DNA of 64,000 nt, from assembly GCA_009767595.1 (NCBI GenBank), contig VSDK01004576.1, positions 83,178-147,177 on the forward strand. Reading direction: 5' to 3'. Of the stretch, positions 44,366 to 56,492 are shown in pieces (position 1 is the first letter of the stretch; each line of letters begins with the position of its first letter). Origin of the DNA: Symbiodinium kawagutii. Taxonomy: Eukaryota > Sar > Dinophyceae > Suessiales > Symbiodiniaceae. The position numbers and the translations under genes were made by a program. Below the pieces are notes generated by a model. It was not told the origin of the DNA. It did not search any database and saw only the letters and a program-made list of their open reading frames with translations.

Positions 44366-44487
44366 GATGGCCCCCCTTCTCCGAGGCGAAAAGCCCTCTG
44401 CACCACGGCCTGTCAGCAAGTCACCTGGGCTCGGACATGCGTTGCGTTAGCGCGGCCGGAGTCGTCGTTCTCCTGTTCGTGGCGCTG
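44366..44487 (+). CDS. First host exon right of the insert, with a membrane segment
   Basis: After GTGCAG. Reads WPPFSEAKSPLHHGLSASHL, then GSDMRCVSAAGVVVLLFVAL, ending CTG|GTGATT. The last 14 residues are hydrophobic. Same strand as the exons left of the insert. Confidence 0.45.
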
Positions 44488-45208
44488 GTGATTTTCATTT
44501 GGGTGACTATGGGTCAAGGCTTTAACCATCAATAATATGGCTTATAATAACTCCCCAAAACATAGGGAAAACCGGCTGATTAATGATGGGGGAACCAGGG
44601 ATACAGGAAGGGGCCTAAGGGTGAACTGACCCACAGCCAGGTGACGATCCTGTGGGAAATGAACCTAGAAGCTAAACATCGCCATTTTTAGCGGGGAGTA
44701 TGGTGGGTGGTCCACTTCCAGGTCAGGTTACCGGAGTGTTTTTGTTATCGGATTTATGTTGAAACTGTTGGTGGCTTAATCTTGTTGGCCAAGCAAATGA
44801 GTGGCAAATGATTGGCAAATGATTGGCAAATGATTGTAAGTAAAATGTTCAACTTCAAATCGGGTGGATTTGTTGACCCACCAGAGCTCGTTGACTAACG
44901 AACAGCAGTGAAGAATTCAAAGGTGCAGGGTATCGACTGCCAGAGAAGCTGGGCTTCCAAGTTCACTGGCAGTTGCCCGTTGCGGGTTGGTCATCTGAAC
45001 ATCCCAGCGCGAACCCAGCACTGGATCGTAACATTATAATAATTGGTAGATAAAGATTTGTTGTTGTCATTAGTAACTAAAACCATAGATCAATCAACAA
45101 TGAGCATGAATCTCATTGGTTCAACCTTTAGTGCTCACATCAACCCTTCACCAAAACCGCGTAATATCATGAAACCATCGAGGCCAAAAAAAAAAGGGAC
45201 GTCAACAG

Positions 45209-45400
45209 GGCTTGGTTGGCTCTCCTGGACCTCACTGAAGCACTGCGCCAAGGTCGAAGAAGAAGACCAATCGCTTGTGTTGCTGAGTCTTCGCTGGACG
45301 CCTGGACCAATCGCTTCGTTTGTGGCACGGCACCGTTGGTTGGTCCAGGAACACAAGCCGCTGCAGCGCCTCGCATGTGGATGTTCACCAAGAGGAGTTG
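45209..45400 (+). CDS. Host exon LALLDLTEALRQGRRRRPIA
   Basis: After TCAACAG. Reads AWLALLDLTEALRQGRRRRP, then IACVAESSLDAWTNRFVCGT and APLVGPGTQAAAAPRMWMFT. An alternative frame is open for 129 codons but is less natural. Unknown product. Confidence 0.4.
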
Positions 45401-45575
45401 TCATTGTTGTCAAGGCTGGAATGAAGGCCTAGATATGGAGACCACCTAGCCAACCACAAGACCTAGATTTGTTTAAGAGAATCCTCGACCGAAGCTGAAA
45501 CTCCAGAGCGACAGCCCTCATGCTGGCACTGAGCTCCATTATCATGTTCACTCACAAGGTGGTGAATTGAAGGCA

Positions 45576-45665
45576 GACATCGAGATATATGGATTGGTGC
45601 CGGAAAATGCCAGACTGTTCGGGGACGGAACCCTCCACACATGTAGCGATTGGTTTCCTATTTTG
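45576..45665 (+). CDS. Host exon-like segment DIEIYGLVPENARLFGDGTL
   Basis: Reads DIEIYGLVPENARLFGDGTL then HTCSDWFPIL and a stop. Borders not placed. Confidence 0.3.
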
Positions 45666-46280
45666 TGATCCTTTTGTTTCACATAGTGCGGAGGCTCATC
45701 GCCAAACGCCTTTCGCGGTCAGCGCTTCCCCCTGCCAATGTCCATCGCTTTCGTTTGCCGATGTGCTGACGCTCCAAAGAGACTGAAATAGGTTGACGCT
45801 GCGCTGTGAAAGCAGGGAGACAGAGGTGGTCAACCAGGGCATGTTTTAATTTCATGGGACATGGGAATCATGATGGGAATCGTGGGAGTTCCTTTTGGGT
45901 TCTGGGGTGTTTCTTCAAGGGCTGTATGTTGCAATGTGAGACATTTATATCCCAGATATCCTCCCGGCAGGCGGTTAGCACCTGTTCGCAGGGCATCACC
46001 AGTGCAAGGACTCTATGTTGATAACCTTACTCAATATTCAACCATGGCACATGCCGCATGTAAGTTCTGTAATCATGTATGCAGTTACTCAGTAACTGGC
46101 GTGTGTTTTCAAAGATTTCTTATTTTCTCGAGCATTACCAAATGGCAATGATCAAAATTTCAATCCCTGCCCAGTTGGGGAACATGCGCCACCGAAAATT
46201 GTACACGTTTGGATGTTTACCCAGGACGGTCGTGGTGAGATTTTCCTGTTGAACATACTGATACTGATAATCCATCTGAA

Positions 46281-46404
46281 GGTTTCTGGAGCCATTGGGG
46301 TACCCCCAAATCATCCAGTTATTCTTTGTCTATAATCTGTAATCATTTATAGTAATAAACTCCAACTTTTGTTTGGGGACTCCCATGGCTTGAGAAAGCA
46401 CCAT
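46281..46404. mobile_element. Palindromic MITE-like repeat
   Basis: GGGGTACCCCCAAATCATCC at the left and CATGGCTTGAGAAAGCACC at the right. The left arm is shortened. Confidence 0.6.
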
Positions 46405-47025
46405 GTGAAGGTTGAAACCTTCCTGTGGTTGCGCTAAGGTGATCACTGTTTTGTTATTGCCCTATGCTTCTGGTTATCATCAAACAGTAGGTAATCAACC
46501 CCAGTTACAAAAATGGTGGAAACCAGCAGGTTACCTGTATAATGGTAGCTCGAAGGGTAGGGGGCATGGCAAGCCACTAAGAATGGTAGATTATCCAGCG
46601 AATTGGATTACCAGAGTGCTGCTACGTTTGGCTTTTGAGTGCTGTGTCAGTCACCGGGATGCTTCATAAGTTGAATGCAGGACTTCAACAGTGGTGGACA
46701 AATCAGTCAAGAAAAACCGAACATGACCACCCTCACATGTCATGCCACTGTCAATCATTATCATCAACTTTCATTTGATTCTTGTGGGCTTATTGATTAA
46801 TTATTAATTTGTGATATGAAAATAGTCAACATGTTTGCTACATGTTTCGTTGCTTCAAACATGCCATTTGCCATCTACCGCAAGCCGTCAACATTAGGGA
46901 TGAAATATGTGGGGCTTCACCTGGCCATAGATGTTTCAGCTGTTGTTCCAAGATTGAACCTTCTAGGTTTCAGGTAGAAGTGTTTGCTGCTAATTACTCT
47001 TCAGATTTGTAAAGCTGGTGCGCTA

Positions 47026-47120
47026 GTTTCTCAAAGTAGAGGTACCCCCTAAATCATCCAGTTTATTTGTCGTCTATACTCCAACCAGTTTGGGGTCCCC
47101 TAAGGCTTGAGAAACCACCA
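47026..47120. mobile_element. Palindromic MITE-like repeat
   Basis: GTTTCTCAAAGTAGAGGTAC at the left and AGGCTTGAGAAACCACCA at the right. Confidence 0.65.
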
Positions 47121-47326
47121 CGTAAGCTAACGGCTATAGCTTTCCACTACTTGATTGCAGCTAGTAGTTCTTTAACTGTTGTTTATCATCTCCTAACCAT
47201 TGTCAATGGTTAAAAAAAACGAAAACCACATGTTTACCATCATTGTTAACCACTAACTATTGTTATAAGCACTGATATCATTGTTAACCATTTGGAAACC
47301 ATTGTGTCCACCATTATGTGCCCCTA

Positions 47327-47422
47327 TGACGCAACCACAAGCGAAACGTGTCGCGCAACGTGACCTTGAGGGTGACACCTCGGCAGTATCCCGTCCCGCA
47401 GCTGTTTTTTCCCGCTGCTGAA
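47327..47422 (+). CDS. Host exon-like segment MTQPQAKRVAQRDLEGDTSA
   Basis: GC-rich island. Reads MTQPQAKRVAQRDLEGDTSA then VSRPAAVFSRC and TGA. The minus strand is also open. Confidence 0.3.
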
Positions 47423-47615
47423 GGTGCTTGAACAGTCGCACCAGGTGTAGAAAGGCTTCAAGGGGTCAGTGAGAATGAAGGCAGAATATCAGCCTAGTGA
47501 TTCGCGAAATTTGTGTGACTCTTGATGATTTATAACATTAATATGTGATTAATTGATTGACTCTTGATGATTTATAACATTAATATGTGCTTATGACTAG
47601 TGATGCTTGATACAG

Positions 47616-47710
47616 ATGCACTCCTGGAGGTGAACAGCCGCCGATCCTCCAAGCGCAGAAGAATCAACGAAGCGGAACTGAGCATATCAAGCATTCGATC
47701 AACCGCCAAG
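47616..47710 (+). CDS. Host exon-like segment, frame unresolved
   Basis: After GATACAG. One frame reads LLEVNSRRSSKRRRINEAEL, another TPGGEQPPILQAQKNQRSGT. Coding-like composition but no way to choose. Confidence 0.3.
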
Positions 47711-47920
47711 CGACCAATCAACCAATCAACCATCATTTCTTCAACCATTGGTCATCAACCATCAGTAATCAACCATTAACCAACAAATCAATCACTGAAG
47801 TGGTCAACCAATCAACCAAACAATCGAACAATCAATCACTGGTCAACCAATCAACCAATCAAATTTTTAGAAGTTTGCTTCTAGAAACAAAACCAACCAA
47901 TCAATCAATCAATGACTGAC
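47700..47920. repeat. AACCAATCAATC-type repeats
   Basis: Irregular CAACCAATCAACC words. Non-coding. Confidence 0.7.
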
Positions 47921-48009
47921 GTGCAACTATGATTCATTGCCCACTGTATAAGTCATTAATTGAGCATCAATTCCTCATCAATTGGAAAAATGATCAACAA
48001 AAGCTCTGC

Positions 48010-48120
48010 TTTCAAGGAATCCTCCGTCATGACCGCGGGCCATGCCGCCATCTTGAGCCCTCATGCAGAGGTACAACCACCGCCCTGTGCTTGTGGCGGG
48101 GTGCAAGGGCGATACTTACC
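48010..48120 (+). CDS. Host exon-like segment ESSVMTAGHAAILSPHAEVQ
   Basis: Reads AFKESSVMTAGHAAILSPHA then EVQPPPCACGGVQGRYLPQQ. A GC-rich island within AATCAACC-type repeats. Confidence 0.3.
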
Positions 48121-50395
48121 ACAGCAATCAACGCGACATAAAGAGTTAATGTTCAACATTGTTCAACTATACGGGGTAACTCACCATTTCCAGACACTCC
48201 ATGCATGGTGCAATTATCTACATTTACCCATGAAATGACCCAGTTTTGTAGCCAAATCTACCATGCATGGAGTGGTTGGGATTGTTAAGTTATATGCTTA
48301 ATTGATCATTAACTATGGGTCAGTTTGGTTAGTTCTCACCTACAATTGAACAGTAGTTAAATCACCTGTAGAAGATATTAACTATTATAGCGGATAAAAG
48401 CCAATTGCAGGTCTGATCAATGGTCACGGTCAAGGGGATAATGACAAAAAGACTTGCCTAGGAGATCTTCGTATCCCCTACAGTTGATGGAACTGATGGT
48501 TCAATTATAGGGCGTGATGACCAAGTTCCATCGATGCCATGATCATTGAACCATTACCTGTTATAGTTTCATCATAGTGACTTGGTTATTGTTATAGTTG
48601 ATGGGTAGCCATGATGGGTGTTGACTTAGTATAGATTAGTTTCCTCCATTGGTTTATCATACTGTTCATGCTTGGAGTTGATCAATTTGAACCCGTCACG
48701 AATATGGAATTGTGCTACACTGGGGAGGTTGGGAACCATTTCGAGTCCCATTGGATCTATGATCCATATGCAGAATACACCCCTGTTATGAACTGCTCGA
48801 GTGGCAAACAGCACACACGACTCGAGGTTCCTACTTAGGGAAGGTGGACCGACATGTCAGTGATGTATGTCCTGGTGCTTGCACAAGTCCGTACCTTGAA
48901 CCTCTGAAACTCGGATTATGTTGATTTGTCCATCCAGATATAGCCACCATGGTAAAGTAGATATCTCCATATAGGAAATAGATGCTTGGATCCGGTTTCA
49001 TCCTTTGCTTGCTGGAGAATGTTCTTCGAAGTCATCCGCTATGATCATTCGCAACTCAAGTCCCATAGCTTAGTTCTGCGGCTGCTGGCTACTGCGAACA
49101 AACATTGAGGTTTGCCACCAGGCATCCAAAGCCAGACGATTAGGGACTTGTCAATGCTCAGTGTTGGGTAGAGTGACTTGAAGGAAATCCTTCGTTGATT
49201 CGTAGGATTTCACAAGTGAGTTGCATGGTTTTTGATGACCATGGTCTATGTTGGCTTAGGGGGAGCCCCTGTCGCAACATTTTTGGCGCAAATCTTTGCA
49301 GCTGTCGGTGATGATTCTCTCACGGGAACATGTCCCCCACTATTTTGAGAAGGGCGCGATATTAGCCGCCTCACGTGCAGAGCGGTTGTTTGGCAATCTG
49401 CCACGATGAGAGGCTGTAACAGCAAATAGATTAGTACCAAACTTTTCAGAACTATAAATTTTGAGATTGATCATTTTCAACATGGTGGCCCAATCTTCAT
49501 GTATGATGCTATATGATATTCAATGATATTCATAAATTGTTGATCATAAAAGTAGAACTATAAATATGGTGGAAGTCATTCTGTTGGTTTCTTTCATTCT
49601 TAGAGGGGACCAATGATGGGAAGGAGAAGCCAGAGCAGCCCTTGGCTTGGACGCCCGATGTGTGAAGAGGATCCATTTGTTTTAGTTGGTACCAGCTCTA
49701 TCCTCAGGTCATGAAGGGGCACCTATGGACCGGCGCATCATCAAATTGGTTCCCATCTATAGGAGAAGCCTGGAAAACCAGCGATTTCAATGGTGGATTT
49801 TCCAGTTGGCCAAGTTGGTTCGAGGGTATTGGTGCCCAACCACCAGTTTTACCGCTTGAGAATAGTCAGTTCCCATCAGATGGTGAGTCTATCAGATCTG
49901 GCCCTTGTTCCAAAGACCTTGTGGCACTGATCTCAAGCCAACCGCAGCTGCATTTATCAGCCACGAAGTAGAGAGACTCAGTGGGCCGTCGTCACCAAGC
50001 TGATGATACTTGACTTGGCTACTCCTTAGCGAGACATAAACCAGCGTTTCAGATCAACCGGAGAATGGCTGATGAATGGACCAACGTTCTATTCTTTCAA
50101 CCAAGCAGCTCCAGGTGGTGCAGGAGCCAATACTCGCGTTCACGAAGCCAACTAACGAACCAAAATTGAAATGCCCATACTTGAATAGTTATCTATTTGG
50201 CAATCTCCATGCCAACAATTGGCGCACTTTTTTTTGCCGAAGAAATTTGTTGTGAAAGTTACTTGTTACATCAACCATCAACCATCAACCATGAGTCATC
50301 AACCATCAACCATCAGTCAATCAGTCAATCATCAACCATCAGTCATCAACCATCAACCATCAGTCAATCATCAACCATTCACCTAACTAATCACC

Positions 50396-50515
50396 ATGCG
50401 CTTCTCAGTCCGACCAGCTTATCATCACTGGATGCTGCCCGTAGCACGGAGTGGAGCCATGACCACGGTGGATCCGCGGCCCCTACTGGCGACCTCCAGC
50501 GAGGCCCAGTTGTGG
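50396..50515 (+). CDS. Host exon with canonical GTGAGA donor
   Basis: ATG at 50396. 40 codons: MRFSVRPAYHHWMLPVARSG then AMTTVDPRPLLATSSEAQLW, ending TGG|GTGAGA. If the CTTCTCAG at 50401-50408 is the acceptor, the exon is 4 codons shorter. Confidence 0.4.
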
Positions 50516-50529
50516 GTGAGAGATCAGGG

Positions 50530-51260
50530 TGAAACTATGGAAATCTATGGGTTGAATGATGGTTAATGATGGGATAAATGATGGTTAATGATGGTCGCAA
50601 ACTATGTTTATGAAATCTTTTCGTTTAATAACAGTTGATTACCACCAACCAGCTCATGATGGTTAATGAAGGTTCATGACCATGATTGATTAACCAGGTT
50701 TACTGAAGCTCAATGAAGGTTTTAGACATTTTTTAGGGTCCCCAACATTTGGGGATGCTTGGTTGACCAATCTCAAGCTTCATGATGGTCAGTGACCAAT
50801 GACCACGATTGATTAACTAGGTTTAGTGAAGGTTAATGAAGGTTGAAGTTATATGGTTATATACTGTTTAATGACGGCTAATGATGGCTAATGATGGTTT
50901 TAGTGATGGTTAATGATGGTGGAAACTATGGTCATGAAAGCGAAATCCATAGCTAGCTGGTGGTTGGGAGGGAACTAAGGAGAGAGGTGTATCCCTGTAT
51001 CCCGTCATCAGCCGTTTATAACCTATGGTTCATTAACCCTTATTGTTAGCTTGAAACTTTGGAAATCCATAGGTTTAATCAAGATTCATGACCATGATGG
51101 ATTAACTAGGTTTAATGATGGTTCATGAAGGTGAATGGGTTATGACGCCTATAGAATGGTTAATGACGGCTAATCATGGCCAATGCTGGGTTAATTGCTG
51201 GTTAGTGATGGTGGAAACTATGGTTTTGAAATCTATGGGTTTAGATGATGGCTAGTGAGG
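50530..51260. repeat. Degenerate TTAATGATGG-type repeats
   Basis: About 0.7 kb of GGTTAATGATGG and GGTTCATGA words, with no exon-like island. Confidence 0.7.
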
Positions 51261-51435
51261 ATTAAATTGCTATGGGTCAAGCAGTTCACCATCAACTTTA
51301 AGTGGGGGATCAGAACCAACAATCATAGTTGGAAAACAATGGTAAATGATGGTACGCCAGGGGTACAGGGTGAACTGACCCAGAACCGTATAGCTACAGG
51401 GGATAATAGTCAATTCAATACGGGTATATACCGGT

Positions 51436-51436
<1 letters not shown>

Positions 51437-51491
<55 letters not shown>
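51437..51491. repeat. (ATG)n microsatellite
   Basis: Eighteen ATG triplets without interruption. Unlike the 17.2/42.5-kb array it has no ATAAACAGC words. Confidence 0.95.
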
Positions 51492-51492
<1 letters not shown>

Positions 51493-52217
51493 CTAGTCCA
51501 TGGGTGGTTCAACCACCAACCAGTTCATGATGGTCAATGAAGGTTAACGGCTATGATGGAACGGTTGATGAACCCCCCCACCTTTTGTAATCATTTTTTG
51601 TAACAGATACCTCGCCCACCTGCCGGGCAAACCAAATTTGGCCGAACATGTGTGTTTGGTTGCAATGATTTGGGATCAGTAACTGCTTCAGTCCTGGATC
51701 CCTTGGATGTGGCACGTTGCAGCTATAGAATCGGTGGCGCAGCTTTCCACACCGAAGATGATCCTGGTTTGAGTTTTCTTGCTTTTGTCAGCAAATTATT
51801 TATGCAAGGTGGTGCTGGAGATAGCTAAATCAAATTACAACTAGTTTACAATTAGTGTCACTATCGGGCTAATGATAAATATAAGTAGCTTACTAAATTG
51901 CACATCTGAACCAACATCGTCACTTACCACTATCAACTCCCTCAACAATGCTAGTGCACTATTAACCATCATGATTTGGCTTGTGGTTTCAAACATTATA
52001 CAACTTTTCGCAATATTTAGGGATGCTTGGTTGATTAAGAGGCGTATTTTTGGGATGGTTCCACTGACCACCAACCAGTAATGATCATACTTGACGATTC
52101 CAATCACTGTTAACCAGTATTAGCCACTAACTAACCATGGTTTAGAACCACCAACTAGCTAACTAAACTGGAGGGCCACTCTACCACTCTGTGATGATCC
52201 GTGGCTAGAAACTTCAG

Positions 52218-52300
52218 GCCTTATTGGATTGCCTCATCGTGGGGGCTGGTCCGGTGGGCCTCCTGTTGGCATCCGAATTGCCGCTGGGACTGCAGTTACG
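52218..52300 (+). CDS. N-terminal exon of an FAD-dependent monooxygenase
   Basis: After ACTTCAG. Reads ALLDCLIVGAGPVGLLLASE then LPLGLQ. VGAGPVG is the Rossmann dinucleotide-binding GxGxxG at the start of flavin monooxygenases of the aromatic hydroxylase type (PheA/TfdB, UbiH-like), which use FAD and NADPH to hydroxylate aromatic substrates. The next part of the domain lies 2.2 kb downstream at 54461. The donor is unclear (GC or GA type). Substrate unknown. Confidence 0.6.
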
Positions 52301-52439
52301 TGGCCGGGATGAGGGTTACGTGACGATTTAGTACACCCAAGGAGCAAACTAACCTGGAAGTGGAAGGCTTGCAGGATCTTGGGAAAGAGTTTTCCCATAG
52401 AAAATTATGGAGGTTCCTTGGGGCTTTACTCATCAACAT

Positions 52440-52610
52440 GGATCTGGCAAGCTGAAGTCAGCTCATCAACTTTGGGAGGATCATCTTTCGTTGTGCGAAA
52501 TGGATCATCAAAGAAGAATTCTGTTGTTAAAGGAGCAGTACGAAGGTATCCACAGCTCTCGGCGCTTGTTCGCATACAAGATGCGGTTCCCTGGCGATAC
52601 GGTGGCTTCT
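52440..52610 (+). CDS. Host exon-like segment RRILLLKEQYEGIHSSRRLF
   Basis: Reads SAHQLWEDHLSLCEMDHQRR, then ILLLKEQYEGIHSSRRLFAY and KMRFPGDTVAS. It sits between the two FAD-monooxygenase exons, yet does not match that family at this position, so it may be a false or alternative exon. Confidence 0.3.
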
Positions 52611-53010
52611 GACCACGAACCAGTATGCGCGTCAACATGGGTGACACAATCAACATTCCAATAACATCAAGTTGCAATCATATGCGCATCCCTCCTGTTT
52701 TGCCCAAGCCTACAGTGTGATGTTCAGCCCATCAACTAGCGTCATAGGTTTGAGAACATGCAAAAAAAGGGCTGCAGCCAACAATTTCAATTTGAAGTTT
52801 TAGGGTTTTGTGTTTGCAAAAAGTGTTTAGTTGGGAGGGCTGGACATAGGAATTGTTTTTGAAAAGTGCACCACGACTCTTGATATCTCCGCAAAGGGCG
52901 TGCGCATATGAATATCATGTACGCATTAATACCTTTCACATACACATGAATACGTACATGATATCAATGTTTGTGTGCACGCAATCTACATATTCAATGC
53001 AACTATATGG

Positions 53011-53110
53011 ATGTTCTCAAAATAGGGGTACCCCCAAATCATCCATCAGTAATCATTGATAGTAGTAAACCAGCCATATCTTTCGGATTCCCCTATGACT
53101 TGAGAATCCA
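53011..53110. mobile_element. Palindromic MITE-like repeat
   Basis: ATGTTCTCAAAATAGGGGTA at the left and CCTATGACTTGAGAATCC at the right. Confidence 0.65.
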
Positions 53111-53399
53111 TATAGTAGTTGTTTAACCCTGCCTTGTTGGTGATTATCCCCTATTATTAAATCATTAATCACTGTGAATGGAATTATAACCACTATGAAA
53201 CGATTTCACTCCTTATAACCCCCTATAAATCCCTATGACTAATGGAGTCACAACCCCAATCAAACCCTGATTGCTTGCTTGCTCTGGAGGGCAGCGCGAG
53301 GCTGCAAGGCGGGCTGTGTTAGGGGAAGTTGCAGAGCGAGGCAATGGTGCTATGGTTGTGGTGCTGATTGCTTTAAGGAACCGTAGAAATAGCTGGTTT

Positions 53400-53560
53400 A
53401 ATTATCTTATGATAGTTATATGATAGTTATATGATAGTTATATTATAGTTTATGAACCTTTTATGCGTTTGGATAGTGATATCATAGTGAGTAATTGTTT
53501 TATGATAGTTATATGATAGTTGCATGATAGTATATCATGGCTCTATGATTGCAAGAGCCA
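53400..53560. repeat. ATATGATAGTT tandem repeat
   Basis: Two blocks of an 11-bp unit ATATGATAGTT, separated by about 50 bp. Confidence 0.75.
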
Positions 53561-54460
53561 TAGAATTGTTTGTGGTTTTTGATAGGTTTATGATACTTTT
53601 CAGTTGTTGCTTTGATTTTCTCGTAGTTCTTGTTTTTCGTTGCTCTTTCAAGGCGGCTCCTGCCTCCTATAATTAGCTGTCATTGAAATCTATAGCCGAT
53701 TATTCACGATCACTCATAATGTCATTAGTATTACCAGCAACTATTGTGCCAGCCTTAGTCACTTACAACATTGGGCTGGTTGTGTACTTAATGACTATCA
53801 TACCAAAATGTTGTTGGTGATCAATTAGGCTGGTATCATTATCAAACCAGCTATTGCTGGTGAACTTGATCCAACTATGATTAAACCCTATATCATTAAA
53901 GCAGCTATTGAAATGATTATATCATGGTTTAACCAGATAGCTAGTTTAATTAACCATTATTAATACTATTACCGCTGGTTGTTCAAAGCATAATGGCTTG
54001 ATCCAACTATTCTCAAACCCTGTATTTCAAATCATATATTATTGATATTACTGATACTATACCAGTACCAAATATTATCATCGTTGAAGTGATGACTATG
54101 AAACCTGTTGACTTTAGTAATCCCCATATGATTGAAGTGAATTTATCATCATTTAACTCCTTTATTGTAGCTGCTATTATTCAACCATATAGTTGGTTTA
54201 ATCAACCATTATCATTACCAATATTTATGCCAGATGTTGTCATTATTGAAGTCATGTTGCCATTATTAAACCTTATATGATTAAACGAACTATTGAAGTT
54301 ATTGTGCCATTATTATGACTATTAACCTGTTTATTTTTTTTCAGCCCTTTATTGTAGTTACTATGCCATAATTAAACCCCTTGATTCTTGGGTCCCCGTT
54401 GGTTGGTCGGTCGTGCGGGTGCCCCCCCCCCCACCTCGGATCCCTCGGATCCCTCGCCAG

Positions 54461-54535
54461 GTGGTGCTGATCGATGCCTTGCCGGAACCCGCCAAGTTGA
54501 CCAAAGCCAGCGGCATCGCCGCGCGGAGCCTGGAG
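54461..54535 (+). CDS. Second exon of the FAD-dependent monooxygenase
   Basis: After TCGCCAG, phase 0. Reads VVLIDALPEPAKLTKASGIA then ARSLE. This matches the end of the FAD-binding beta-alpha-beta unit (strand ending in an acidic D) followed by the conserved region around K/R-A-S-G-I-x-A-R-S/T-L-E of aromatic-ring monooxygenases. It ends at GAG|GCGAGG, a possible GC donor. Together with 52218 it shows a host gene split by a 2.2-kb intron. Confidence 0.6.
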
Positions 54536-56458
54536 GCGAGGCGGAGGGGGAGGGTGATGGGGTTCAAGGTGGGGTAAAGGTGGGGTAACGGTTGGTTAGA
54601 AGGTGGGTTGAAGGGTGGTTTAGGGTTGGGGAAAGGTTGGTTAGAAAGGTGGGTTAAAGGTCTGTTAGAAGGTTGGTTTGATGGTGAGTTTAAGGCTGGT
54701 TTAGAGATTCGATGGTTGATGATGGGTTGGTGATTGGTTTGAAGGTTGGTTTTTTGGGTTGATGCTGATTTAAAGGTTGGTTTGATGGTTGGTTGTTGTT
54801 TGAAGGAGCAGTTAAAGGCTGGGGCCATTGATTCCCAATCAACTGATGGTTGGGGCCACGGATGGTTTTTTGGATAGTTCGTATCACTCGGACCACCTAG
54901 TGGTTTCAGATAGTGCCGCACCAACAGGCATCATCAAAGTGCAGGGTCTGTCTATACACTGACGAGTGTCGTTAACGTGTGATTCATCAGCATGATCATG
55001 GTCATCCATGACAAATCATTACACATCATTACACAAACATGGGGGAATATGCACCGCGGTGGAGTCACCTTCAGTCATGGACAGTTGTTGAGGGTAAGCT
55101 GGCAAAATATAATCAACTAGGATTATCATTGTTGCAGACTTTAGTTGTAAGACTATAAACGTAATATGTTTTCTTCAGAAGCTTGCTGGGAAGTGGGCGT
55201 AAAACCTTTGTACAACAAACTCTTTAGTCATGCTTGGGGCTTGAGGTTGATGAAAATCATTCAGTGGTTGCACAGATATTTGCCGCAATAGACTAGTTCT
55301 GGAAATTTGATTGGTAGGATAACAAGCTTGTCGGTAGTAGATCTATATAGATAGCTTGTGACTGGGCAATCCTTGATCAATTTGATCATTTTGGTCAAGT
55401 AGGGAACCCTACTGTGGACGGGTCTCTGAAAGCAGGTTCCACATACTTCCACGGCTGTTGGAACACCAATCATGTTATAAGTGTTCATGATAGGATACAC
55501 CAATCAGAATTCCGGGTTCATGTTACCTTTTTGAACCTCACTTTAAATCACCAATCTTCAGTTGCTGGTTTCAAGTATGCTGAACCACACTTTTGAAGTA
55601 CACAGATTCTGTCCATTTTGGGATGTAAGCAGAAGGGATACAGATGAACTACAGAGTCACTAACAACTTTTAGTGACACTGAGGAACTCGATGCTAGGTA
55701 AGCTGAGGCGCAATCCTTTGTGGTTAACCATCATCATACTTGGATTTTTGATGCATCATTAACAATCATGAGCCTCCCTCAGTTTTCATTGAGTATCATC
55801 AAGTTTTTTCATCACTAATCATCAGGCTGAGAATCCGAACCCTGTGAAGCCAAGTCGGCCCACGCGTGGTCCCTGGTTGCCATTGGATGCCACAAGTAGA
55901 TGGCCTCGATTTCTGATGCAATCACTTTCTGTCATCAATTTTCTTTGAGTTGATTGTAGTGATTGGTTTGATTAGAGAATTGGGTGGTTGAATCATTAAG
56001 GTTCACAAAAAGCTAACTACGTTTTTTCAGATTATATCCTCCATGGCGAATGGTCCTCAATGGTTTTTCTCATCCTTAATTCAACTATATATCCATCATT
56101 CGAGTCCATCATCCAAGTATCTGATTTAAGTTCCTCATCCTTTGAAGTTTCCGTTGCTTTTCTCCTTGGCCTCCACCTTGCAACGCGAAAATCTTGGCGA
56201 TCCATTGAACTCACTGCAGGTCTTACCCAGCGATGTTGAGAGCAAATTATTGCACCTTAGCAGCACCAGTTGTTGGCTGGTGGCTGGTGGTGGCTGGTGG
56301 TGGCTGCCTTTTGCCTTGGGCTGAAGCCTCCAATCCTACACCCCTGTGGGGGTATCCAGCTACAGCAGCTTTGACATGGACCACTTCTCTGTTGAGATAC
56401 CCACTTTCACTCTTGGTGATATCTGAATGTTAGATATCACCCAGAGGTCCCATGCACT

Positions 56459-56460
56459 TT

Positions 56461-56491
<31 letters not shown>

Positions 56492-56492
56492 A
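56459..56492. repeat. (TTG)n microsatellite
   Basis: TTTTGTTGTTGTTG run of about eleven TTG triplets. Confidence 0.9.

Noticed and set aside
54361-54924. 187-codon minus-strand Pro/Asn/Gln-rich frame
   Set aside because: Mostly a read-through of GGTTGGTTTGATGG-type repeats. The plus strand carries the FAD-monooxygenase exon in the same place.
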